Part shown: piece after piece, positions 22,083-34,569 of the stretch
Position numbering within the stretch: the first letter of the stretch is position 1
How the letters are laid out: each line of letters starts with the position of its first letter
Assembly: GCF_945859705.1 (NCBI RefSeq)
Contig: NC_079137.1
Location: 59,986,552-60,050,551 of the forward strand
DNA: 64,000 nucleotides
Origin: Episyrphus balteatus
Taxonomy: Eukaryota > Arthropoda > Insecta > Diptera > Syrphidae
Reading direction: 5' to 3'
Made by a program: the position numbers and the translations under genes
The notes under the pieces: model-generated
Databases searched by the model: none
The model's input: only the letters and a program-made list of their open reading frames with translations
What the model was told of the DNA's origin: nothing

Positions 22083-24924
22083 TAATTAAGTTGATTTTTT
22101 TTTTTTTGTTGGCAACTTTCAAATTTTACTACCAAGGAACAGTGATTTGTTTCTTATTATAAAATCAAAAAATGGTAACATACGTTGCGTTTGTGTTAAC
22201 TGTGGAACCCATTTATTCTTTCATTTCACGAGAAAAAAAATACATGGCTTAAAGACATCTGATTAGAAAACGTTAATTTTTTCCTAATTACTTAGTTCGT
22301 TGCAGTAAAATACCAAGAAATATTTTGGTGGAACGCATTCATATTCATTTTATAAATAAAGTGTGAATAAGTCCCATTTCAAGTTATGTTCCACATTGAG
22401 GGTGTTCAACTTCCGTATAATGATAATTTTTGATTCCACGGAAAATTAGTAATAGACCTTAGTTTTAGTAAATGAAACGTTTTACTACTTGAGTACGGTT
22501 TTAACTCAGATTCAAAAAAAAAATGATAAATGAATGAGTTCCACATCGTGTATAACGGCGTATAACATCAATTTTAGAATTCAGGGCTAATAGGGCTTCT
22601 CTAAGAAGGTGTTCTAAAGGCCGTCATTTCTACCAACATTGTCATGAAAATGTAAAAATTACATTGGAAATTTCTTAAGGAATTTCACAACAAGATTTTT
22701 TGAAGCTTTAACAATAAAAAAGCGTTATCATCAAGATCCACATCCACTTTGAGACGACTTTTGTACGCACAATTTACGAACTAAAGCAATGATTCTAGAA
22801 GAAGTGATGAATTCTTACACCTTATCCTTATTTTCGGATCTTTTTAAGTCAAAATTTTGTATATGCACCAAGTCGATTTAAATCCGAAAAACAAAATAAA
22901 CATCTGTTATCCCGAAATCTATCTTCCAATCAATTAAATGAGAACCATACTCTTCTTTTGTTAGCCCGCTAAGATAAATTTCTTAATTTTCAAGTTGGTT
23001 GATGAATTCCATTAAATCGATTTAATTGCATCTATTCATCAAGACTAAAAAGGGGATAGATAGCTCATTTTTTTTTATAGAAGTTAGATGCGTGAACTGA
23101 TAAAATATAATTGTATAGGTTACATTACTCGTATATCCATACACAATTGGGGAATGAAGTGCATTTAAACGAGACAAAATGCGTGCATCTTCATCTTTGT
23201 AAAATCATTAATCGATTTAGTTAGGGATCATAATGAAACTGACGACATTGAAATATAATTCAAGCAAGTCAAGGCAATGCAGGTTTATACTTATGCAGGG
23301 TTGCCGTTGTGTGAGGATTCTTCTCGAAAAACTGCAATTTCTTTCATTTTGTATTGACAGGCAATTTTATCTGTCAAAATATAAATGTCAAAATGAGATT
23401 TACAAAATAAAAAATGGCGGTCGATAATTGTAATATGACCTCTTCACAGTTGCAAGTTCTTAGCATGCACGTAAGTACTTTTAAATTGTGACTTTGGTGG
23501 ATCGTCATTTAAATACCAACTTGCATGCAAGTTCAAATGTCAGAACAATGTAAAATTACTGGCTTATTAACTTGCTCGTTTTTTAGCGCTACCAGTGATT
23601 TATAAAATTGCATTTATAAGTATTTAAACTTACCTGTCAAAACTTGCTTCGCTCGTTGGGTAAGGCAAAAATCTATTTTGACAGTTAAATAAAGCAAGCA
23701 AGAAAAACTCCATACAAAAAACTTGCCTCAGATGTACCTCGTCATGAAATTTAAACTTTCATAACAGATTTTCCAAGACATTTCCAAGAATTTTGTTTCA
23801 AAATTCTTACTTTTCAATTGAATTGCATCCATGGCAACCCTGTCCTCTTGTGTCAGATATTAAAATGGGTAAAAGGAATAGATAACTAACTACAAAACCG
23901 CACAAAGTAGGTTGTTTCCATGCTCATAAAGATGTGTTCTATTTTCCTGAATCTATATGTGCTCGCATGCCACCATACAGAAACTCCCATTTTTATGTGC
24001 TCCTGTTGCCATACACGATTTATTTACCTATATAAAATCTATGTATGTAAGTTTTAACTCCCTTTTTTTCCCTCCCTAAATAAGTCTTATAAGCCAAACC
24101 ATCATCATCATGAACCAAACGAACAAACATACATTTTTTTATTTTATAATGTCTTCTATTTTTGCGTTTTGGAATTTTCCACTTTTCCACTTGTGGTATG
24201 GCAGCATTGATGCACGTAAAGTTGTATGGTGGAAATCTTGTTTCGATTGTGTGTATGGTGTTTAGAGCTCCTCTCTGTAGTGCATCGAAATATGAGGTCT
24301 TTAACCCTTTCTCGATTGCATCTATACTTTTATACGTGTAGGTATAGAGACTATAGAAAAATGTTGAGGCAAATGCAAGGCGACTGACTTGTTTCACTTT
24401 GGAGAAATTGAAAATGAAAAATGTGTTTTTCTTTTTTTTTTTTTTTTTCTTTTTTGCTTCTTGTTATTGTTTATTGGTTTGGTTTGGAGTTTGTTGGAGG
24501 TTTTGAGAAAATTGAAATATTTATCTCAAGAGGGCAATGTCTTTGAAGGGAATCAATGAATATGGTAAGAAAGTTAAATGACTTTGAAAAAGGCATTTTA
24601 AATTTTTTTATAAATGGAGAGATATTTAGGTGTGTTTATGTCTCTTGACAATAATTATGCAGTTTATAAATTAAAAGACTAGGAATTTGCAAAGGAATAA
24701 AACCTGATAAAATAGTGAAATAAAATTCTTCGTTGAGTTTATTAACCTAAGAAAATTATTAGTTTAACGACAACTCATTTCAAGACAACTCATTTAGAGA
24801 CAACCCGACTCAAATCTACACACGACTTAAGATAGCTCAACTAAACTTTTCGATTTGTTAAAAAAATGTGGACTGAAAACAGAAAGAACTCAAATTTTGC
24901 AGGTTTTGACATTTTTTTCCGACT
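22083..24924. other. Unassigned stretch
   Basis: No gene is recognised. A perfect 16 bp palindrome AACTTGCATGCAAGTT lies at about 23519-23534. A minus-strand frame of 125 codons at 24020-24397 starts with GTG, has no recognisable domain and is not called. Confidence 0.4.
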
Positions 24925-25455
24925 CGTTTTTAATTCGTGAAGTTCTAATGCAACATGAAGACTTTTAGTCGCATCTTCAATGAAGGATTTGGACCTTAAA
25001 AAGTCGTACTTTTTACTTCGTGAAGTTCTCATACAACATGAAGACTTTTAGTCGCATCTTCAATGAAGGATTTGGACCTTAAAAAGTCGTACTTTTTACT
25101 TTGTGAAGTTCTCATACAACATGAAGACTTTTAGTCGCATCTTCAATAAAGGATTTGGACCTTAAAAAGTCGCACATTTTATTTCGTGAAGTTTTCATAC
25201 AACATGAAGACTTTTAGTTTTTTAAAGTCGCATCTTCAAAGAAAGGTTTTCGACCTCAAAAAGTCGTACTTTTTACTTCGTGAAGTTCTCATACAACATG
25301 AAGACTTTTAAAGTCGCATCTTCAATGAAGAATTTTTGAACTCTGTAAGTTGCGAAGTTCTCAAACAACATAAAGACTTTTAATTTTTTAAAGTCGCATC
25401 TTCAATAAAGGATTTGTTCCTTAAAAAGTCGCAGTTTTTAGTTTATGAAATTCTC
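24925..25455. repeat. About 83 bp tandem repeat, roughly six copies
   Basis: The unit runs CGTGAAGTTCTCATACAACA, GAAGACTTTTAGTCGCATCT, TCAATGAAGGATTTGGACCT, TAAAAAGTCGTACTTTTTA. Copies start at about 24936, 25019, 25102 and 25184. Later copies (25281 onward) carry insertions such as GTTTTTTAAA. Each unit contains mirrored GACTTTTA and TAAAAAGTC. Confidence 0.9.
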
Positions 25456-27446
25456 ATTATTAGGTGTTTTTAAAATTGTAAACACCTTAATCTAAAACTA
25501 AGGTTTAAGAAGGTTTTAAAAAACTATTAAGAAAGGTCTAGAAGCACCTAATTATGTGCAAAACACGTCAAAAACGCCGTTTTCGAGCTCTTTTTGCTCA
25601 AAAAATTAAACGGAAATACACTTCGAAAAAAGTCAACTGTCAGAAGGTTAAAGACTTTTATTTGAATTAAGTCGAAAAGATCGTGAAGTGTAAATTCCTC
25701 AAACAGCTCTAGTTCCGTTATTATTAAACTTAAATCAATGAAGTTATTTTTGTATTAACAGTGTAACAAACAAATTTATTTTTAGCCTTTTCAAAGCTAT
25801 TAAACAAAATTCCTTAAAAATAACTTTATGACTTCGTTCCTCAATTATTCTTTCTCTGCATGTGATATGTAAAAGATGATCTTCAAAAAATTTGAATTTT
25901 TATTAACCTCCTGATCCTTTTCCGATTTGTCGTAAATTATTCATATACCCACCTTTTTTTCTTTATTTACCCTTTATCTGTATCAAGTTAAAAAAAAAAC
26001 CATAAAAGGTCAATGGCAACGTAAATATTTATCTTCTTTCAAACTTATTAACACAGGAACCAAAAAACCAAAACAAAAACAACAACAACAACAACAAAAT
26101 TGGAAGAAGTGATCAAGATCGCATGCAAATGCACAAACATTTTTTCGTAACTTGGCAAACATTTTTCGGTGAAAATAACAACTCTCACTTCACAAATTTG
26201 TAAGTAATGCAGTGGGACGACATTGGTGCCAAGAGCAAAGAGGTGCTTGGTGGTGGTAGATTGGTTGGTGGCATGTGTTGACGATGATGACGACCGACAG
26301 ACGGACTGACAACAATATCAAATGAAAAGTTTACTGACCTTCATGTGATGCGATCTGAACACCGCACCGCATCGTTCAATCACCTCTCTCGCAAATCACC
26401 TGTGTTGGATATTTTGCAAGCGCGCCGCGATGCGGTGGCTGGGTGCAGCTTACACCAGTTGTTGCATGCCACAAAAAAAAAAAAAAAAAAATTGTGCATA
26501 GTAAAAGAAACAAAAACCTTCACTTAGCGAATGTCTCGTTAAAACCCAAGACCCGAAGAAGAGAGCATCTGACTCTAGTAAACTCGCAAAGCACGAAAAG
26601 AAAGTTTTTCCCAATGCAAGTCACTTATTTTTTTTTTTTTTTGGCTAATTGCCTTATACAAAATTTAAACTTGCAAGCATTTGAAAATGCACTTAAGTGA
26701 TTTTTTTTTTTTGCATTTTGGTTTTGATGTTTTGTAAGCAAGGGAAATGTGAAGGGAAAGAGGACGATCAACGACAAACTATGTTTTCTTTAACCCACCA
26801 TAGTAAACTGCTGTTGTTGCCAATGAAAGTTGTCCTTATAGTTGAATGGGCTATGATGAAATTTACAGATGGAACAGTTTTCACAAAGATAACCACTTTA
26901 TGATATCCAATCACTTTCATTTTTTTTTTTTCAGGTATTTAGTCTTCTCTCTCTTTCTTATTTGATTATCTGTACAATTCGATGTCATGGGAATTTGTGA
27001 AATTGATAGGTAAATTGTTATTTTGTTGATAATTAGAAGGTAAACAAAATATACAAGAGGGAAAGATTTTCAATGTCAATTTTTAAGCATTGTAACTTGT
27101 TTAGGCTTTAAAGCTTAGTTGGAGTGGAAATGAAAGATTTAAAAATTCTTTCACGTGAAATTTTTGTATTAAAAATTTGTAGCTTTATGATCCTTTCTTT
27201 GGAAATAAACGATCTAAAAAATTAACTAATTCCTACCGATTTTTTCACTGGAACTTTGTTCAAATACATCTTTTTGACCGAAATTTACAACAAAAAATAA
27301 AAATTTACAGTAAAAAGTAATTTTTTTTAGATGAAATTTTCACGTGAAATTTAGGATTAAAATTTCAAACAAAATAGAATATAGGTACCTATCTAAGTTA
27401 TATTTTGAATTCTTCGCAAATCATGGTAAAATTGTGGTCTATCTTA
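25456..27446. other. Unassigned stretch with a GC-richer island at 26180-26480
   Basis: The island (GC-rich around GCGCGCCGCGATGCGGTGG, 26420-26438) lies between AT-rich, homopolymer-containing flanks. It has no recognised coding content. A minus-strand AAG|GTCAGTAAA donor-like site and a TGACCT half-site occur near 26330. An enhancer or untranslated exon is possible, without further support. Confidence 0.3.
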
Positions 27447-28574
27447 GTAACGCAAAATTTTTTTGTCCCAGAGCATCAGACTCATAATAAAAAAGAGGAA
27501 CTTCAAGCATAATATCTCGTTTAATGTACTTAATCCTTGCTGCCAAATGTACCTAATGAGTTTTCAATGTTATGAATCCTAATAAATATTTTATTTCACA
27601 TAAAATTAATATTAACTGCGTTATTATGTAAAAATAAAACATAAAGTTACTGTAGTTTAATTAAATTCGACTTATTCTGACTATTTTAATAAATTGTAGT
27701 CATAAGTTTAGGGGAATAAGCTAGACAAATAAATAGCTTCAAAGTTACTGGAAGAGGTGAGAGGTGTTTATTGCGTTACCACTGAGTTACCGCATTTAGA
27801 CGAAATTTTAATTATGATTAATTTTATACAGAATTTTTATGCTAACAGTTTTGACAGTGACAACTTTTTTGCAATTTGTATTTCAATTACATACGTTCAT
27901 TTTTATGAAATATTTATATATTTCCAACTGCGTTACTGGCTTATTGCGTTACCATAAAGAAAAAATTGGAAAAGTAGATGTTTTAGATCTATTTTTAAGT
28001 TATCAAATTTAAAAAAATGAAAGTAGAAATTGTTTTAATATAAGATAATAATCTGGTTCCAAGATTAACCCCGCGTTACTTGTTGTCACCAGTTTTTTGT
28101 GGCATTTCTTTCTTTATTTGGGCTTCTGATAATTCAAAAATTTCTTAGCATCTTACGTCCAGCTTGAACATCATAAATTCAAGCATCTAACTATAGTATA
28201 TGAACCAACAATTTGTTACTATTTTGCAAGTTTATTTTAAGTAACGCAATGAAATCAACCATTAAGAATATTTAATTGAAATATATGTTGATGCAATTTA
28301 ACTTTATGGCAGACTAACGTTGTTACTTAAGTTTGAAATTGCCATTATAGAGAGTTTATTAATACGAATTCATACAAAAAAAAAAACTGAAAATTGTAAA
28401 AAAGTAACGCAGCCATAAAATAAAGAAATATCATTGAAAACATCACCGCAAATGTTATATCAAGTCATGATCTCTTCAATTTGCTGACTTTTTAATATCT
28501 CAATGACAGTTTTTTAAATACCTACTGAAATTTTCAAAATCCATTTTCTTACCCAATGACATCATCCGCGTTAC
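27447..28574. repeat. Regularly spaced TGCGTTACT / AGTAACGCA motif cluster
   Basis: The 7-mer GCGTTAC, in either orientation, occurs at 27447, 27773, 27930, 27946, 28073, 28241, 28404 and 28568, plus a one-base variant at 27618. Successive sites are about 143-171 bp apart (average near 160). Most carry the longer core TGCGTTACT. Orientation is mixed, so a simple head-to-tail array does not explain it. Confidence 0.75.
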
Positions 28575-29940
28575 TAACAATCACACAAAATCCTAATACC
28601 TGTCTCTAAAAGAATCCGGAAGAAAGACTATACCTATGACTGAAGACAAACATTACAGGAAACATTCCTTGCGTCATCACTTCCACGTTGATATAGCTAA
28701 AATAAACCCTGACAATGACGGAAGAGAACTCAAAAACACGATACGAAAAGTTTTGCGTGAAGTTTTCTATGTATGGGTCTTAGGTCGGTCTGTGCGTTAT
28801 AAAGGACTCATATTTCAATTTATTCAAAAACTTTGTCAAAGCCTCTCTTCCTCTGACCTTTCATTATATATTATTAGCGCCTAAATTTATCTACTGATCC
28901 CTCCTGGTAGACGACGATCAATTCTTTTCCTCTTTCGGCAAAAGAACTTATAACAAAGGTTTTCAAATAAAAAAAAATAAAAAAAACTTATATACGCGGA
29001 CGTGCCTTAGAAGACAAAAATTCCAATATGTATACAAAAGAACACGCAAAAATCACCCGCGGATGTCACCTGTGTGAAAGAACAAACAAAAAAATCGAAA
29101 AAAAAATCAAAGTATCTGTGTGTTTAACACTAATACTCTTGTACAAAAAATCTACAATCATTGAAGAGAAGAACATCGAGTTTTGTACGAAAGTGAATGA
29201 CCTCCATTAACCGGCATTAAATTCTCGGTGGATTTCTTTATGTTTTTTTTGTTTTTTTTTTTCGAAAACCCTTGGTGTGGACGAAGACGGACGAATGAAA
29301 AGAGTGTTGAGTGTTGGAAGAAGAACTTGTGTGTGATGTGTGTTGAAATTGATGAAGAGACGAAGAAGAACAACGATGATGACGACGACATACGGCAGCC
29401 CGATGTTAGAACAACATAAGAACAAAAAAAAAAAATCATATGGAAACGTTTGAAGGAAGAACCTGTTTACCTGTGGAACGTTTTAAATTCCATTTCGATT
29501 TTTTTTTTTTATCTTTTTTTAAATGTTATATGTTCCTTACTGGGATTTAGACAAGAGACAAAAAAAAAAAGAACCAAAAAAATTCATAAAATTAAGAAAC
29601 GGATCGTCAAATATAAAATTTTGAGTATCTTTTGTTTGGTAACTTGTTGGTAAGCAAGAATAAATTGTGGTCCCGGTTTTTGATGGACGGACGCACTACT
29701 TCCCGAATTAATTTTTTTTGACAGAATTTATACAGGACTGGATTGTTCTAATTTTTTTGACAGGGACTATTTAGGGATTAAGAATTTTTCACATATTTTC
29801 AGACCAAAATGTAAATGTAATTTTTCTGCCATAATATAATTCACACCATGTTTTGACTTGAAATTTAAGTTTGCAAATATTTTCTGCTATATTTCTGGCT
29901 GTCATGTAGTGAATTTTTTTTTATAAGGATATAATTTACA
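28575..29940. other. Unassigned stretch
   Basis: An 82-codon plus-strand frame (28636-28884) begins with ATG but shows no recognised domain. Overlapping frames at 29158-29439 come from purine-rich sequence. No splice structure could be supported. Confidence 0.35.
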
Positions 29941-31910
29941 GACTTCTACAACTTCGGGATGTTAGTAAGTGACTTCTATTACAGGAGTTCCTAGTAACGC
30001 ATACTATCATTTAGTGATTTCTGTTGAATAGGGCTGTTAGCTAGTGACTTCTACTATATTTGACAGGAGTTCCTAGTAACGCATACTATTTTTTAGTGAT
30101 TTCTGCTAACTTGGGCTGTTAGTAAGTGACTTTTACTACATCTGACAGGAGTAACTTGTAACGCATACTATCAATTAGTGATTTCTGCTCACTCGGGCTG
30201 TAAGTTAGTAACTTCTACTATATCTAACAGGAGTTCCTAGTAACGCATGCTATCATTAAGCGATTTTTGCTGACTTGGGCTGATAGTTAGTGACTTCTAC
30301 CATATTTGACAGGAGTTCCTAGTAACGCATACTATTTTTTAGTGATTTCTGCTAACTTGGGCTGTTAGTAAGTGACTTTTACTACATCTGACAGGAGTAA
30401 CTTGTAATGCATACTATCAATTAGTGATTTCTGCTCACTCGGGCTGTAAGTTAGTAACATCTACTATATCTAACAGGAGTTCCTAGTAACGCATGCTATC
30501 ATTAAACGATTTTTGCTGACTTGGGCTGATAGTTAGTGACTTCTACTATATCTGACAGGAGTTCCTAGTAACGCATACTATTTTTTAGTGATTTCTGCTA
30601 ACTTGGGCTGTTAGTAAGTGACTTTTACTACATCTGACAGGAGTAACTTGTAACGCATACTATCAATTAGTGATTTCTGCTCACTCGGGCTGTAAGTTAG
30701 TAACTTCTACTATATCTAACAGGAGTTCCTAGTAACGCATGCTATCATTAAGCGATTTTTGCTGACTTGGGCTGATAGTTAGTGACTTCTACCATATTTG
30801 ACAGGAGTTCCTAGTAACGCATACTATTTTTTAGTGATTTCTGCTAACTTGGGCTGTTAGTAAGTGACTTTTACTACATCTGACAGGAGTAACTTGTAAT
30901 GCATACTATCAATTAGTGATTTCTGCTCACTCGGGCTGTAAGTTAGTAACATCTACTATATCTAACAGGAGTTCCTAGTAACGCATGCTATCATTAAACG
31001 ATTTTTGCTGACTTGGGCTGATAGTTAGTGACTTCTACCATATTTGACAGGAGTTCCTAGTAACGCATACTATTTTTTAGTGATTTCTGCTAACTTGGGC
31101 TGTTAGTAAGTGACTTTTACTACATCTGACAGGAGTAACTTGTAATGCATACTATCAATTAGTGATTTCTGCTCACTCGGGCTGTAAGTTAGTAACTTCT
31201 ACTTTATCTAACAGGAGTTCCTAGTAACGCATGCTATCATTAAGCGATTTTTGCTGACTTGGGCTGATAGTTAGTGACTTCTACCATATTTGACAGGAGT
31301 TCCTAGTAACGCATACTATTTTTTAGTGATTTCTGCTAACTCGGGCTGTTAGTTAGTGACTTCTACTATATCTAACAGGAGTTCCTAGTAACGCATGCTA
31401 TCATTAAGCGATTTTTGCTGACTCGGGCTGTTAGTTAGTGACTTCTACCATATTTGACAGGAGTTCCTAGTAACGCATAATATTTTTTAATGATTTCTGC
31501 TCACTCGGGATGTTAGTTAGTGACTTCTGCTATATCTGAAAAGAGGTCCTAATGTAACGCATGCTGTAATTTAGTGACTTCTGATAACTTGGACTGTTAT
31601 TTTGAGTTTTTTTGCTAGCTCGGACTGTTATTTAATCACCTCTCCTGATTTAGGATGTTATTTAGTGACTTCTGCTATATCTGACATGAGGTTCTAAGGT
31701 AACGCATGTTGTAATTTAATAACTTCTGATAATTCGGACTGATATTGCGTGACTTCTGCTTACTCGGACTTTTATTTAGTGACTTTTACTAATTTTGGCT
31801 GTTAGTAAGTGACTTCTGCTGTATCTGACAGGAGGTCTTAGTAACGCATACTGTTATTTAGTGACTTCTGCTAAATCGAACTGTTAATAAGTGACTTTTG
31901 ATAACTCATG
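29941..31910. repeat. 82 bp satellite with 246 bp higher-order repeat
   Basis: Monomers of 82 bp (TGACAGGAGTTCCTAGTAAC, GCATACTAT..., TTAGTGATTTCTGCT...) come in three types distinguished by TATTTTTTAG, TATCAATTAG and TATCATTAAG after GCAT(A/G)C. The three-monomer unit starts at 30061, 30307, 30553, 30799, 31045 and 31291, exactly 246 bp apart. Variant bases alternate between successive units, suggesting a 492 bp super-unit. Edges (29941-30060 and 31500-31910) are decayed single monomers. From 31291 one monomer type is missing. Confidence 0.95.
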
Positions 31911-33079
31911 ACATTGGCAAATTAAGGGCCCCAAAGCTTAATCTGCTTTAAGGCCCCTAAGAGGGTAAGTTTGGAAAAGTAAGCTGAGTTTATGTATATT
32001 TTTTGTTTTTTTTTTTAGCTAACCGGTAGGAGTTGGTTTTTTTTATTATTCCAAAAAAGAAGTTGTTCTAGAAAATGAAAGAACCACGAAAAAAATGTTA
32101 AACCAAAAAAAAAAAAAATAAAAGACTTTTCAAAGAAAAAGTGACTTTCGTCATGTGATTAATGGTATGTGAGTGAGTGTATCTATAAAATACAACCAGA
32201 ATAGTAATGATGATGATGTTGATGATGGTTAAAAGATTAAAGTAAAAGAAACCACAAAAGAATAAGAAAGAATATTATAATTATTTTGTTTATTTGGGAC
32301 AAAGTTGTTTTCGTTTTTAATGTTTAGATTTTTTTTTTTGGTAAAGTAACTTTTCGTTTTTCTTTCACCTTCAAATTTGTTTACAACTTTTTTGGTGTTG
32401 AACTTGAGAACTTTTTTTTATGTAACTTTTTTTCTTCTTCTTAGAAAAGATTTCATAATTAAAGATGGTAATAAACAAATTTAAATAGACAGTTAAGTAA
32501 GAGTAGAAAGGTTTTTTTTTTCTTTTTTTTTCATACAAAAGAAGAATAGAACAATGGAAGAAAAATAAAAAGATCCAAATAAATAACAAAACAATACATA
32601 AATCATAAAGAACATGCTGCGCAATTTAAGTATTTTTTTTGGGAAAGGGTTGCGTAAGCGAAAGGTTTCTGGTTTTCTTATTATTAAATATTTTTTTAAA
32701 GAAAACGAGGTCAGTAATGAATCAGTAGCTTAACTAGTTCTAGACAAAAACAAACAAAATTTTTCACACAAGACTAGACTAGCACCCAAACCTTGGTTTA
32801 AGAAATCATATTTATATGAAACTGGATAAACATTGCTTTAAAATGAATTATAATTTTTTTTAGTTAAAATGCATTCTACTCTCGGGATTAAACCCAATTT
32901 AATACATGATCATATGTTTCGAATCAGTTTTACTCCTGGAACATGAGTAACTAAGATGGAAAATTGAGTTGAGTAACCACTAATTCAACATCCATAAAAC
33001 GTATAACGTTCAATTTTTCAGAACAATATTATCTTGAAGTCAATATTAACCCGGTGTTGTAACCTCGAAAAATCTATTT
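31911..33079. other. Unassigned stretch with a hairpin at its start
   Basis: A GC-rich hairpin (AAGGGCCCCAAAGC with GCTTTAAGGCCCCT, about 31925-31960) marks the edge of the satellite. The remainder is AT-rich with no gene recognised. Confidence 0.4.
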
Positions 33080-33870
33080 TGCACTGATTTTTTATTCCAT
33101 GGCTAAGTCATCACTCACCTCATAGTCATCATCAGTCGCGATAGTTTTCTATTTTAGAATTAGACAATTTATTTTCTTAACCGGAGAAGAATGCTGATTA
33201 AACCTAAGCAATTGGTCAGATTAATGAAAATATCTGTTGATTTTACTAAGTTACCCTTTGATTGTACCGGCCGGCGGCGCATCTCTTCAATTCAACTCAG
33301 CCAGTTCATTAATTTTACCAAGCAATTCGCCACTTTTACTTTAGTTCAAGTTCCATAACACTGGAGTTCTTTGTTAATTTAACAGAACAACTTTTTGATT
33401 TAACCATGAATTCTGTGGATTCATTTCTTAATCTTTCTGCTTAGCACTTTCATATTCATAAGAAATTTTCTCTTTAATCGCAGCTGTCAATTAATTTTAT
33501 CGGAGTAATTTGCTCACCAGAGTATTCTGTAGGCAACTAGTCAGATTCACTTTAACTGAAGAATTCCATTACTTTTACAGCTAAAACGTATTATTAAGTT
33601 TACTATTAGGTACAATCTGTTAAAATTGAAGAGATTCCATGTTATTTAAACGAGCAAATTCTTCAAATTCATTAGAACAAGTTTTTGATTTTACTCATCA
33701 TCTGTTTATTTTAACAGGACAATTGTTTAATTTTAACGAAGTAACTCAGCGATTTAATTACAGAAACTTGTTAACTTAATGTTTGGCAACTCATTTGATG
33801 TGCAGAATCAATCAGTAGAATCTAAATAAGTAATCGAATCGAATCTAATTGAGTAGCTGAATACTTTTTC
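33080..33870. repeat. Highly degenerate array of about 20 bp AATTTTAAC-type units
   Basis: Strings such as TTGATTTTACTAAGTTAC, TTAATTTTACCAAGCAATTC, TTAATTTAACAGAACAACTT and TTTAATTTTAACGAAGTAAC recur at roughly 20-21 bp multiples. The unit is so decayed that boundaries are uncertain. Confidence 0.4.
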
Positions 33871-34054
33871 TAAGAAAATTAAAGCCATTGATTTAAATTA
33901 AAGAGGACAACTTACTTTTATCGAAAAAGTGCAACCAAAAGTCTTAAAAAATTTTTAATATCAATATAATATACTTGGAAATGAGGGTCTAGTGACCTAC
34001 ACTCTGAACAATGATTGGATCAAGATTTTAGATTGAACTCAAACGGCTATAATA

Positions 34055-34565
34055 ACACTGGTCGGAAACGAAAATAGAGCTGATTCCGAATCCGAAGACC
34101 AAATTTCACTGGCAGTTCATGTTTTCGAAATATTTGAATATTAACAGGTCAAAAACGCGTTTCTTTGGTACTTTTGGCGTCGAATTACACCACCGTTAAT
34201 TTTGTTTTTGCCATATTTTATCGTCTTAAAATTTTTTTTTCAAATTTTTTTTTTTAATATAAGTATTTAAAATAGAAATTTATGATATCTCAAAATCTTG
34301 GTGGTTAATTTAACTTATGCTTTTTTGAAGCACATTTGATTCCATTTTTCGGCTTTTGATTTCGATAAAAAAGCAAAATATTACTGAAAAATATATATTT
34401 TAGACCAAACACCAAAAAGAATTTCATTCAAAATCAGTTTTTGAGACTTTTTAGCGAAAATAGTGATGAGTATAGCTCAAAAACTAGACGTGATGGAATA
34501 AATCTGTGAACACTTTTGAATTCAGCACAACCTTTACAGCGTTCTTGTTTTTTGCCGACCAGTGT
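34055..34565. mobile_element. ACACTGGTCGG TIR element with 4 bp duplication
   Basis: Both ends start ACACTGGTCGG and the element (511 bp) is flanked by AATA on each side (34051-34054 and 34566-34569). It is non-coding inside. A similar end pair (ACACTGGTCTG) brackets 50154-53693, and a related internal string (CTGA..TCGAATC) occurs at about 50740 and 55852, so this is a dispersed family. Confidence 0.65.
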
Positions 34566-34569
34566 AATA

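Noticed and set aside
24020..24397. 125-codon minus-strand open frame
   Set aside because: It opens with GTG, not ATG, has no recognisable motif and no splice or promoter context.
28636..28884. 82-codon plus-strand frame with ATG
   Set aside because: It has no domain and no splice or promoter evidence, and lies in a region with several similar-length chance frames.
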